Assembly: GCA_946405485.1 (NCBI GenBank)
Contig: CAMJHJ010000054.1
Location: forward strand, 1 to 12,156
Length of the DNA stretch: 12,156 bases
Origin: an uncultured Bacteroidales bacterium
GTDB taxonomy: Bacteria > Bacteroidota > Bacteroidia > Bacteroidales > UBA932
Reading direction: 5' to 3'
Positions within the stretch are counted from its first letter, which is position 1, and each line of letters starts with the position of its first letter. This document shows, one piece after another, positions 1 to 8,368 of this stretch. The notes beneath the pieces are model-generated. The model saw nothing but the letters and a program-made list of their open reading frames with translations, was not told the origin of the DNA and made no database searches. The position numbers were made by a program, and so were the translations under genes.

Positions 1-817
<817 letters not shown>

Positions 818-833
818 TTATTATTCTGTCTGC

Positions 834-849
834 CCGCCAGTCTTGGCGG
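834..849 (-). other. Short perfect hairpin in the dnaK leader region
   Basis: CCGCCA (834-839) and TGGCGG (844-849) form a perfect 6-bp GC-rich stem with a 4-base loop, about 35 bases upstream of the dnaK start. No T-tract follows on either strand, so it is not an intrinsic terminator. It does not match the CIRCE heat-shock operator. It could be an operator, a leader-RNA hairpin or chance. Confidence 0.35.
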
Positions 850-908
850 CGATCCTATTCTATCCAATCCCGTGCCACTCGTTTTTTCTGCCAAATTGTC
901 ATACCGGC

Positions 909-940
909 GTTGCAATTGCGGCCGGGAAATCGTAATTTCG
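909..940 (+). promoter_or_regulatory. Possible Bacteroidota-type promoter for the pseudouridine synthase
   Basis: TAATTTCG at 933-940 matches the Bacteroidota -7 consensus TAnnTTTG at all but one position. GTTG at 909-912 resembles the -33 element TTTG at the expected 20-base spacing. Transcription would begin about 15 bases before the ATG at 962. This also argues against the upstream GTG at 872 as the start, since it would lie upstream of the promoter. Both boxes are imperfect. Confidence 0.4.
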
Positions 941-961
941 CAGTCACTCACACCCAACACG

Positions 962-1690
962 ATGGAATACCGGACCCTGCCCCCTGCCGAATACGCCGAC
1001 CTCGAAGAGCGTATCCTCTACGAAGACAACCACTTGCTGATCGTCAACAAAGCGGTCGGCGATATCGTGCAGGGAGACAAGACCGGAGACGAATGTCTGG
1101 CTGAGACCTACAAGGCCTTCCTCGCGCAGCGGGACGGGAAACCGGGGAAAGTGTTCCTGGGTATCCCTCACCGGCTGGACAGGCCGGTCAGCGGCATCAC
1201 GGTGCTGGCCAAGACATCCAAAGCCCTGGAACGCCTTTCAGCCCAGTTCCGCGAAGGGCAGGTCCACAAAACCTATTGGGCGCTCTGCTGCGCCCGTCCC
1301 GAGCCGGCGGAGGCACACCTGAAAGACTGGATGGTCCGGAACGAGAAACAGAACAAGAGCTATGTCATCGGAAACGGTGACACGCCCAAGCCGGACGCCC
1401 ATCCGGACGCGAAACGCGCCGAACTGAAATATCGTTTCCTGTACAGTACGGACCGCTACCACCTGGTCGAGGTTGAGCTCCTGACCGGACGGCACCACCA
1501 GATCCGCTGCCAGCTCTCACACATCGGCTGTCCGATCAAAGGGGACCTCAAATACGGTGCGCCCCGGTCCAATCCCGATGGCGGGATCTGCCTCCACGCC
1601 CGCAACGTACGGCTGATCCACCCCGTCCGGAAAACGGAACTTGACGTCACGGCTCCCGTCCCTTCCACCTGGAAAGGACTCCGCCCCTAG
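962..1690 (+). CDS. RluA-family RNA pseudouridine synthase
   Basis: Converts specific uridines in rRNA or tRNA to pseudouridine; the target cannot be read from the sequence. The 242-residue protein is a single catalytic domain with no N-terminal S4 domain, as in the shorter RluA/TruC-like members. Residues 70-78 read HRLDRPVSG, the RluA motif (usually HRLDxxTSG), with Asp73 as catalytic nucleophile. TGRHHQIRCQL at 175-185 matches the second conserved motif (usually TGRxHQIR), followed by GCPIKGDLKYG, the usual GDxxYG segment. The ATG at 962 is preferred over an in-frame GTG at 872, because the extra 30 residues look like translated leader and a possible promoter lies between the two. The stop TAG (1688-1690) shares CTAG with the stop of the convergent AraC-type gene, so there is no room for a terminator between them. 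Confidence 0.92.
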   Translation: MEYRTLPPAEYADLEERILYEDNHLLIVNKAVGDIVQGDKTGDECLAETYKAFLAQRDGKPGKVFLGIPHRLDRPVSGITVLAKTSKALERLSAQFREGQVHKTYWALCCARPEPAEAHLKDWMVRNEKQNKSYVIGNGDTPKPDAHPDAKRAELKYRFLYSTDRYHLVEVELLTGRHHQIRCQLSHIGCPIKGDLKYGAPRSNPDGGICLHARNVRLIHPVRKTELDVTAPVPSTWKGLRP

Positions 1691-2310
1691 CGTTTCCTCA
1701 ACGAATCCACGTATTCCTCCAACCATTGCGTCGGCGTCTTCCCTTCGAAGAGCCGGAATGCCATGTTGAACGATACGGTCGTATGGAAACCCGACAGGGT
1801 TGACACGTCTTCCATCTTGAGATGAGGGTCTTCCTTCAGCAAGCCTATGGCATGCTGGATACGATACCAGTTGACAAATTGCCGGAAATTACGTCCCGCA
1901 TAATAATTGATATTCTTCGAGACATAGGCTTTATTGGAGAACACTGCCCTGGAGAGTTCCTCCAGGCCGATGGATTCTTCCAGATAGGGTTTCTTCTCCT
2001 CCATGTACCGCACCACCCGCAAATAGACCTCGTAGCCGCGTTTCCCGGCTGCGCCAGGCGCTGCGGCAGAGGATTCCCGGTCAGGTCTGCCATCGGGTGT
2101 TCCGGCTTTTTCTTCTTTTTTACCCCCTGTCTCTCCCCTCCCTGTCCGGGATGCGGTCGCTGCCAGCAACGAACCCGCAAAGGAAGCGGCAAAGGCGCAG
2201 GGAATACCGCCCCGGAGAGAGAGACCCGGGATGATTCCTCCCAGAAAAAGCATGCAGACGGACACGGAAAACATGGCTGAGAACACAGACCTGACAATGA
2301 TTTTTTTCAT
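1687..2310 (-). CDS. Membrane-anchored AraC-type helix-turn-helix protein
   Basis: Probable transcription factor of 207 residues. Residues 8-30 and 34-52 are hydrophobic and could form a two-helix membrane hairpin that leaves both ends in the cytoplasm. Residues 53-90 form a polar, low-complexity linker rich in Gly, Lys, Glu, Ala and Pro. Residues 92-207 resemble the AraC/XylS DNA-binding domain. The first helix-turn-helix lies around 116-160 (LEELSRAVFSNKAYVSKNI, then FRQFVNWYRIQHAIGLL). The second lies around 165-197 (KMEDVSTLSGFHTTVSFNMA, then FEGKTPTQW). No ligand-binding or sensor domain is present, so the signal is unknown. The gene lies downstream of the terminator of the leuS/yitT operon and probably has its own promoter; TAnnTTTC-like octamers lie at 2330-2337 and 2339-2346, but both are weak. 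It converges on the pseudouridine synthase. The fold is fairly certain, the regulatory role is inferred. Confidence 0.85.
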   Translation of the reverse strand: MKKIIVRSVFSAMFSVSVCMLFLGGIIPGLSLRGGIPCAFAASFAGSLLAATASRTGRGETGGKKEEKAGTPDGRPDRESSAAAPGAAGKRGYEVYLRVVRYMEEKKPYLEESIGLEELSRAVFSNKAYVSKNINYYAGRNFRQFVNWYRIQHAIGLLKEDPHLKMEDVSTLSGFHTTVSFNMAFRLFEGKTPTQWLEEYVDSLRKR

Positions 2311-2330
2311 AATGTTAAGTTTTTTGATTG

Positions 2331-2376
2331 AAAAATAAGAAAAATAAAGGCACTGGAAAGCCTAAGCTCCAATGCC
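2331..2376 (-). terminator. Intrinsic terminator of the SPOR-M28-leuS-yitT operon
   Basis: On the minus strand GGCATTGGA (2376-2368) pairs with TCCAGTGCC (2357-2349) in a 9-bp stem with one internal U-G wobble and a 10-base loop. A U-rich run follows (2348-2331, TTTATTTTTCTTATTTTT). It starts 22 bases after the stop of the last yitT gene. On the plus strand the same stem has a C-A mismatch and no T-tract after it, so it acts in the minus direction only. Confidence 0.8.
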
Positions 2377-2398
2377 CTCTGTCAGATTTTTCTGTTTT

Positions 2399-3361
2399 TT
2401 ATAGGTTTTGATTCTTTTTTTTGGAACGCGCCATCTTGATAGTCTCAAAACCCTTCCCGTAAACGCCCGTTACGGACGAGACGGAGAGGAAGGCATCCGG
2501 ATCGATGACCTTGATCAGCTTGAGCAGGATGTTGAGGTCAGTCTTCCGGGTCAGCACCATCAGCACTTTCGTGTCGGTTTGCGTGAACCATCCCTTGCCA
2601 TCCAAGGCGGTCACTCCGCGATGAAGGTCCCGTGTGATCGCATCCGCGATTTCCTCATACTTATGGGACAGGATGAAGAGCTGCACGGACTGGCGGGAAC
2701 CGGACAGATAGATATCAAGGACGGAACTGCAGATCGCGATGAGGACCAGGCCATACACGACATTGATAATCTTGTCTGTGAACGGGACCAGGCTGCCATC
2801 CGGCAGATAGGACGGGACCAGCAGGGACGAGAGAATGATCACGACATCCATCGCCAGGATCATGCGCCCGGGAGATACATTCCGATACTTATTGACAATC
2901 AAGGCGATGATATCCGTGCCGCCGGTGCTTCCTCCCTGTGAGATCGTCATCCCGATGCCGGCACCTGCCATGATGCCGCCGATGATGACACACATCAGCT
3001 TGCCGTTGTCGAGGGCCAGGGTCTGCACGAAATCATGCGGGATCACCGTCTGGAAAAGGTTGAGACCGACAGAGGCGATGATGATCGCATAGACGGTCTT
3101 GGTTCCGAAGGATCTGCCCAGAATGAACAGCGCGGCGACCAGCAGGATCGCATTGATGGCGAAATAGGAGTAACCGATCTTGATCGCGCCTCCGGTCGCG
3201 TACTGGATGATGGATGCGATACCCGTCACGCCGCCGCCCACCAGGTTGTTGGGAACGAGGAAGATGGTCCACCCGAGCACGTAGCACAGGATGCCTACCG
3301 TGATGAGGAAGTACTCCTTAAAGAAATGAAAGATCTTCTTGCTGTCCATATCGCTTATCAT
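2399..3361 (-). CDS. YitT-family integral membrane protein (second copy)
   Basis: Inner-membrane protein of 320 residues with no assigned transport activity. The family is defined by the YitT membrane domain (DUF161) plus a cytoplasmic C-terminal DUF2179 domain. Hydrophobic segments lie around 17-36, 44-56, 65-82, 88-106, 121-140, 166-184 and 198-217. Residues 142-165 carry the conserved GGSTGGTDIIAL...VNKY...VSPGR stretch. Residues 225-310 form the soluble C-terminal domain, including HKYEEIADAI, RGVTALDGKGWFT and VTGVYGKGFE. The tail is lysine-rich. The ATG at 3361 overlaps the stop of the preceding yitT gene as ATGA, which suggests translational coupling; an in-frame Met5 is an alternative start. 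The gene is clearly paralogous to its neighbour. Family assignment is firm, function unknown. Confidence 0.93.
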   Translation of the reverse strand: MISDMDSKKIFHFFKEYFLITVGILCYVLGWTIFLVPNNLVGGGVTGIASIIQYATGGAIKIGYSYFAINAILLVAALFILGRSFGTKTVYAIIIASVGLNLFQTVIPHDFVQTLALDNGKLMCVIIGGIMAGAGIGMTISQGGSTGGTDIIALIVNKYRNVSPGRMILAMDVVIILSSLLVPSYLPDGSLVPFTDKIINVVYGLVLIAICSSVLDIYLSGSRQSVQLFILSHKYEEIADAITRDLHRGVTALDGKGWFTQTDTKVLMVLTRKTDLNILLKLIKVIDPDAFLSVSSVTGVYGKGFETIKMARSKKKNQNL

Positions 3362-4290
3362 TCGGTCTTTTTCTTCTTGTTCAGCTGGATACCGGACTTG
3401 ATCTGCTCAAAGCCCTCGCCATAGACATTGTTGGCCGGAGAGACGGAGATGAAAGCCGTCCCGTCCAGGTCCTTGATCGTACGGGTCACCTGATGGACCT
3501 CCTTCTGGCGCATCACGATCAGCAGAACCCTTTTCTCCTGCTTGGTGTACCAGCCGACGGCCTGGATGGCGGTGACACCCCGGTTCATCTCCTTGATGAT
3601 ATAGTCCGCGATCTCCTCGTATTTCTCAGAAAAGACCATCATCTGCACGGCGGAGCGGCCTCCGATCAGCACCGCATCCACGACGGGGGCGGAGATCAGG
3701 ATCATGATGAAGCCGTACACCAGGTCACTGAAAGCTTTATCGGGCAGCAAAAGCATGGACAGGACGATCACGCAGTCGGTGACCAGGAAGAAACGGCCCG
3801 GAGAGACAGGCCAGAACTTGTTGACCATCAATGCGAGGATGTCACTGCCTCCCGTGCTCCCTCCATTGCGGAAGATGATGCCCAGACCCACGCCCTCCAG
3901 CAAGCCGGCGATGGCGGGGATCAGGATTCTCTCCGGAACATAGAGAAAGTGGCCTTCCAGGCTGTGGGCCTGCGGAAAAAGCGAGAACAACTTGAAGATC
4001 ACGCTCGCCAGCGCGATGCAGTAAATCGTCTTGAAACCGAAACGGGCGCCCATCACCAGGAAGGCGATAAGCAATAGGAACACATTGGCCACCGCATACA
4101 GGAACGAGACCTCAAGGCGCCCTCCCGTCGCATACTGGATCACGGTGCAAAGACCCGTCAATCCTCCGGAGGACATGCCGTTCGGAATCATGAAACACTC
4201 CCAGGAAGCGCAGTATAGAATCACGCCCAGGGTCATCAGCAGGTAATCGCCGATGAGGGTACGAAGCTTTTCTCCAGTCAGTTTTCCCAT
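3358..4290 (-). CDS. YitT-family integral membrane protein (first copy)
   Basis: Inner-membrane protein of 310 residues, same architecture as the next gene: a multi-helix YitT membrane domain (about residues 12-218) and a C-terminal DUF2179-like soluble domain (about 219-300, with EKYEEIADYIIKEMNRGVTA and NNVYGEGFEQIKSG). The shared core GGSTGGSDILALMVNKF...VSPGR lies around 143-166. Residues 142-183 align with 142-183 of the second copy without gaps, with 27 of 42 positions identical by eye. The ATG at 4290-4288 overlaps the leuS stop as TGATG. A GTG one codon upstream (4293) would overlap it as GTGA; I prefer the ATG. Either arrangement suggests translational reinitiation from leuS. No substrate can be named. 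Confidence 0.92.
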   Translation of the reverse strand: MGKLTGEKLRTLIGDYLLMTLGVILYCASWECFMIPNGMSSGGLTGLCTVIQYATGGRLEVSFLYAVANVFLLLIAFLVMGARFGFKTIYCIALASVIFKLFSLFPQAHSLEGHFLYVPERILIPAIAGLLEGVGLGIIFRNGGSTGGSDILALMVNKFWPVSPGRFFLVTDCVIVLSMLLLPDKAFSDLVYGFIMILISAPVVDAVLIGGRSAVQMMVFSEKYEEIADYIIKEMNRGVTAIQAVGWYTKQEKRVLLIVMRQKEVHQVTRTIKDLDGTAFISVSPANNVYGEGFEQIKSGIQLNKKKKTE

Positions 4291-7025
4291 CACTTCACCA
4301 CGATATTGACAATCTTGCCGGGCACAACGATGACCTTGACGATGGTCAGGCCCTCCACGTATTTCGCCGTCTGCTCCATCCCGCGCACCTTGGCTTCCAC
4401 TTCGGCGCGGTCCATCGATTTCGGCAGATCCACCGTGAAGCGGGTCTTTCCGTTGAAGGAGACCGCATAGGTGCAGCTGTCTTCGACGGTGTAGGCCGCC
4501 ACATATTCAGGGAAACGGGCATCGGAGACGCTTTCCCCGTTGCCGAGCGCGTGCCAGAGCTCCTCGGAGATATGGGGGGCAAAGGGGCTGAGCAGCACGA
4601 CCATCGGCTCCAGGATCTCACGCTTGGAGCATTTCAGGGCCGTCAGTTCATTGACGGCGATCATGAAGGCGCTGATAGTCGTATTGAAGGAGAAGGATTC
4701 GATATCTTCCCTTTCCTTGCCGATCAGGCGGTGAAGGACTTTCAGTTCTGCCGGTGTGGGCTTCTCATCCGTAACCAGCCACTGATCGCGGTCATAGAAG
4801 AGGCGCCAGAACTTCTTGAGGAAGCGGTTGACCCCGTCGATGCCCTTGGTATCCCACGGCTTGGACTGCTCCAGGGGACCGAGGAACATCTCGTACAGGC
4901 GGAGCGTGTCGGCGCCGTAGGTGTCGCAGATGACATCGGGATTGACGACGTTGAACATGCTCTTGCTCATCTTCTCCACGGCCCATCCGCAGATGTATTC
5001 GCCGTCTTCCAGGACGAACTGCGCATCGGCGAATTCGGGCCGCCAGGCACGGAAGGCATCCAGGTCGAGGCGGTCATTCCGCACGATGTTGATATCCACA
5101 TGGATCTCCGTCGTATCGTATTGATCCTTAAGCCCGAGAGAGACGAAGGTATTGGTCCCGACGATGCGGTAGACAAAGTTGGAACGGCCCTGGATCATGC
5201 CCTGGTTGATCAGTTTCTTGAAAGGCTCGTCCTCGCAGACATAGCCGAGGTCATAGAGGAACTTGTTCCAGAAACGGGAATAGATCAGGTGGCCGGTCGC
5301 GTGCTCCGTACCTCCGATGTACAGGTCGACGTTGCGCCAATACTCATCTGCCTCACGGCTCACGAGCGCCTCGTCATTGTGCGGGTCCATGTAGCGGAGA
5401 TAGTATGCGCTCGATCCGGCGAATCCGGGCATCGTGCTCTTCTCCAGCGGATAGCCGTGCCAGGTCCAGTCCTTGGCACGGGAAAGCGGCGGCTGACCGT
5501 CGGGAGACGGCTTGTAGGAATCGATCTCCGGCAAGGTCAGGGGCAGTTCGGATTCCGGAAGCGGGCAAGGGATCCCGTCCTTGTAGTAGATCGGGAAAGG
5601 CTCGCCCCAATAACGCTGGCGGCTGAAGATGGCGTCCCGCAGACGGTAGTTGGTCTTGCGGCGTCCCAGACCGTGGGCTTCGACATAATCCTTGGCAGCC
5701 TCGATGGCCTCTTTCACCTGCATGCCGTTGAGGAAACCGGAATTGCACATCACGCCTTCCTTGGCATCGAAACTCTGCTCAGAGACGTCGCAGCCTTCGA
5801 TCAACGGGATGATGGGCAGGTTGAACTTTTTGGCGAAGGCATAGTCGCGGCTGTCGTGGGCCGGCACCGCCATGATGGCGCCCGTCCCGTAGCCCGCCAG
5901 CACGTATTCGGAAATCCAGATGGGAATCTGCTCTCCGGTCAGCGGATTGATGCCGTACGAACCGGCAAAAACGCCGGTGACGGTATGCGTCTCGGCGATG
6001 CGCTCGCGCTCGGTCTTTTTCTTGACTTCCTTGATATAGGCGGCCACGGCCTCCTTCTGCGCCTCGGAGGTCAGTTCGTCCACCAGCTCACTTTCCGGCG
6101 CGAGGACCATGAAGGTCACGCCGAAAACGGTATCCGCCCGCGTCGTGAAGATGGTGATCGGCTTCTCCCGGCCGTCGCACACCGTATTGAACACCATCTC
6201 GGTGCCCTCTGACTTGCCGATCCAGTTACGCTGCATCTCCTTGAGCGAGTCGGTCCAAGCCAGGTTGTCCAGGGAATCCAGCAGGCGGCCGGCATATGCC
6301 GACACGCGGAGCTGCCACTGCGTCATTTTCTTCTGTTCCACCGGGAAACCGCCACGCACCGACAGGCCGTCCTTGACCTCGTCGTTGGCCAGCACGGTCC
6401 CCAGTCCCTCACACCAGTTGACGGATGTTTCGCCTTGATAGGCAATGCGATAGTTCATCAGGATGTCGGACTTCTCCTTTTCGGAAGCCGCCGCCCAGCG
6501 CTCAGGGGTGACGTCTTCGTATCCGCTCGTCTCGAACTTGGCGACCAGTTCTGAGATCGGGCGGGCTTTGTCCTGAGCCGGGTCGTACCAGCTGTCGAAC
6601 ATCTTGAGGAAAGCCCACTGGGTCCACTTGTAGTAGGCCGGATCGCAGGTGCGCACCTCCCGGTTCCAGTCATAAGAGAAACCGATGCGGTCCAGCTGGC
6701 TCCGGTAGCGGTTGATATTGTTGGTCGTCGTCACTTCCGGGTGCTGGCCGGTCTGGATGGCATATTGCTCGGCAGGAAGGCCGAACGCATCATAACCCAT
6801 CGGATGCAGCACATTGAAGCCGCAGAGTCGCTTGTACCGGGAAAATATATCACTGGCGATGTAGCCCAGGGGATGACCGACATGCAGCCCCGCGCCCGAA
6901 GGGTAAGGGAACATGTCGAGGACATAGAATTTGGGTTTGTCCCTGTCGATCTCAGCCTTGAACGTACGGTCGGCGACCCATCTCGCCTGCCATTTGCCTT
7001 CAATCTCTTTAAAATCGTAATCCAT
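4290..7025 (-). CDS. leuS: Leucyl-tRNA synthetase
   Basis: Class I aminoacyl-tRNA synthetase that charges tRNA-Leu with leucine and hydrolyses misacylated products. The protein has 911 residues. The Rossmann-fold HIGH motif is [10 protein letters not shown] at 46-55; KMSKS lies at 685-689. The CP1 editing domain holds the threonine-rich TTRADTVFG (294-302) and [15 protein letters not shown] (380-394), where Asp391 matches the conserved editing aspartate. Residues about 150-196, between the catalytic core and [15 protein letters not shown], form an insertion absent from E. coli LeuRS that I associate with Bacteroidota. The zinc-binding CxxC of the E. coli ZN-1 module is missing (DGLSVRGG in its place). 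The anticodon-binding domain covers about 750-850, followed by the C-terminal domain. It starts 6 bases after the M28-like gene and overlaps yitT. No leader-type control is visible immediately upstream, so expression probably depends on the operon promoter. Confidence 0.98.
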   Translation of the reverse strand: MDYDFKEIEGKWQARWVADRTFKAEIDRDKPKFYVLDMFPYPSGAGLHVGHPLGYIASDIFSRYKRLCGFNVLHPMGYDAFGLPAEQYAIQTGQHPEVTTTNNINRYRSQLDRIGFSYDWNREVRTCDPAYYKWTQWAFLKMFDSWYDPAQDKARPISELVAKFETSGYEDVTPERWAAASEKEKSDILMNYRIAYQGETSVNWCEGLGTVLANDEVKDGLSVRGGFPVEQKKMTQWQLRVSAYAGRLLDSLDNLAWTDSLKEMQRNWIGKSEGTEMVFNTVCDGREKPITIFTTRADTVFGVTFMVLAPESELVDELTSEAQKEAVAAYIKEVKKKTERERIAETHTVTGVFAGSYGINPLTGEQIPIWISEYVLAGYGTGAIMAVPAHDSRDYAFAKKFNLPIIPLIEGCDVSEQSFDAKEGVMCNSGFLNGMQVKEAIEAAKDYVEAHGLGRRKTNYRLRDAIFSRQRYWGEPFPIYYKDGIPCPLPESELPLTLPEIDSYKPSPDGQPPLSRAKDWTWHGYPLEKSTMPGFAGSSAYYLRYMDPHNDEALVSREADEYWRNVDLYIGGTEHATGHLIYSRFWNKFLYDLGYVCEDEPFKKLINQGMIQGRSNFVYRIVGTNTFVSLGLKDQYDTTEIHVDINIVRNDRLDLDAFRAWRPEFADAQFVLEDGEYICGWAVEKMSKSMFNVVNPDVICDTYGADTLRLYEMFLGPLEQSKPWDTKGIDGVNRFLKKFWRLFYDRDQWLVTDEKPTPAELKVLHRLIGKEREDIESFSFNTTISAFMIAVNELTALKCSKREILEPMVVLLSPFAPHISEELWHALGNGESVSDARFPEYVAAYTVEDSCTYAVSFNGKTRFTVDLPKSMDRAEVEAKVRGMEQTAKYVEGLTIVKVIVVPGKIVNIVVK

Positions 7026-7031
7026 AGGTAA

Positions 7032-8363
7032 TTATCTTTTGTTTTTCTTTTTTTCCAGACGGAACTCCACGTAGAGGGAGATCTCTGACTTGACCTTCTT
7101 GCCCCGCACATATCCCGGTTTCCAGGCCGGAGAGGCCGAAATGACCCGCACGGCTTCCTCGTCCAGCAAGGGATCCACGCCCTTGAGCACGTTCACATTC
7201 GTAACCTTGCCCGACTCGTCGATGACGAAATCGACCAGGACGCGACCCTGGATACCTTCCCGGACCGCCTCGGCAGGATACTTCACATATTGATATACCC
7301 ATTTCTCCAGGAAGACCCGGGGATCGGTGCTGCCCAGGAAGGAGGGCTTGCGGTCGCAGTCATAATACGGGATGGCACCGTTATCCTTGTCGCTGCGACG
7401 CCTCACCTCCGACTCCACGTTGAAGATGGGCCTGGGCCCGTTGGCCAGGGAGACCGTATAATTGTAGATGTATTCCAATTCACGCTCCATTCCTTCGTAT
7501 TCGATGATCGACTCGACGTCCCGGTGGGTCTGGTACTCCGGGAAACGGCCCGTCGTGAAAAGGATGGAGGGGATCTCTTTGTCGTAGAAAGAAAGCTGGT
7601 CGGACACGAAGGGCTGCCGGGCCGTGACTTCGGGCTGGATCGGCTGAAGCGTGGACGAAAGGGTCTGCGCGATGATATTCATGTCCGGGTTGGAAAAGGA
7701 ATAGGCATAGAAACCTCCGCTGACCATGCCCAGCATATCCAGGTCGACCATGGCCTCGATGCCCTGCACATCAGCGAAAGAACGGTTCAGGAAGTACCAG
7801 GAACCCGCGCACATCGTAGACGAGGCGCCGAAGGCCGCGATGATCACGGACCGTCTCAGCAGGATCGCATTGGTACGGAGCATGCGCGCAAGCTCGAGCA
7901 GCATGGCGACGCCGGAGGCATTGCCGTTGGCCCCGTTGAAAACCAAGGTACGGACTTCACCGTCCACGGTCATCTTCATCGTGCCGAGGTTGTCCATCCG
8001 GGCGCCGATGACGATGTATTTGTCTTTCAGCGTCTTGTCATATCCGGGAATGAAACCGATCACATTGCGGGAGGTCAGGGTGTCTCCGGCTTCCTGACGG
8101 ATGCCGAAGGGGTCGCCTTCCTCTCCGGAAAGGATATCCACGCCATAGGAACGCAGCACCTGGGTGACATAGATCGCCGTCTCTTTCTCTCCATCCGAAC
8201 CCGGAGCACGGCCGAGCATCGACGGGGAAGCGATGTATCCGATATGCTCCTTCAGGGCGGAGACCGTCTCGGAATCGTCCAGGGATGCGTAGCTGTCCCT
8301 GAATTGGGCGGGAAGCGCCAGGCAGGCCAGAAGGCCGAGGGCCGTCAGGAGGAAACGTCTCAT
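7032..8363 (-). CDS. Secreted M28-peptidase-like protein with degenerate active site, fused to a TonB C-terminal domain
   Basis: A protein of 443 residues. Residues 1-20 are a signal peptide (MRRFLLTALGLLACLALPAQ). Residues about 38-305 follow the M28 aminopeptidase fold: VIGARMDNLG (118-127), NGANGNASGVAMLLELAR (143-160), FGASSTMCAGSWYF (178-191), VDLDMLG (206-212) and FTTGRFPEYQTHRD (269-282). Nearly all catalytic positions are changed: first His ligand to Arg122, GADDN to GANGN, catalytic and ligand Glu-Glu to Ser181-Ser182, final His ligand to Gln278. Only Asp124 and Asp209 remain. Residues about 348-436 match a TonB C-terminal domain (YPAEAVREGIQGRVLVDFVI, then a PAWKPG motif). It probably acts in the periplasm as a binding or scaffold protein, not a peptidase. 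The ATG at 8363 is preferred because it gives a compact signal peptide 5 bases after the SPOR gene; an ATG at 8390 would add 9 residues and overlap that gene. Homology is firm, loss of activity is inferred. Confidence 0.88.
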   Translation of the reverse strand: MRRFLLTALGLLACLALPAQFRDSYASLDDSETVSALKEHIGYIASPSMLGRAPGSDGEKETAIYVTQVLRSYGVDILSGEEGDPFGIRQEAGDTLTSRNVIGFIPGYDKTLKDKYIVIGARMDNLGTMKMTVDGEVRTLVFNGANGNASGVAMLLELARMLRTNAILLRRSVIIAAFGASSTMCAGSWYFLNRSFADVQGIEAMVDLDMLGMVSGGFYAYSFSNPDMNIIAQTLSSTLQPIQPEVTARQPFVSDQLSFYDKEIPSILFTTGRFPEYQTHRDVESIIEYEGMERELEYIYNYTVSLANGPRPIFNVESEVRRRSDKDNGAIPYYDCDRKPSFLGSTDPRVFLEKWVYQYVKYPAEAVREGIQGRVLVDFVIDESGKVTNVNVLKGVDPLLDEEAVRVISASPAWKPGYVRGKKVKSEISLYVEFRLEKKKNKR

Positions 8364-8368
8364 ATGCT

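Noticed and set aside
872..961. N-terminal extension of the pseudouridine synthase from a GTG
   Set aside because: The extra 30 residues are basic and Cys-rich without family similarity, and a possible promoter lies within them; the ATG at 962 gives a normal family N-terminus.
2349..2376. Plus-strand terminator for a plus-strand transcript
   Set aside because: No plus-strand gene reads into it, the stem has a mismatch in that direction, and no T-tract follows.
4551..6212. 553-codon open frame on the plus strand
   Set aside because: It lies wholly antisense to leuS, has no recognisable domain, and is explained by codon bias of a GC-rich gene suppressing stops in the opposite strand.
7026..7031. 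Leucine-responsive leader or T-box for leuS
   Set aside because: Only six bases separate leuS from the preceding gene, leaving no room for such an element directly upstream.
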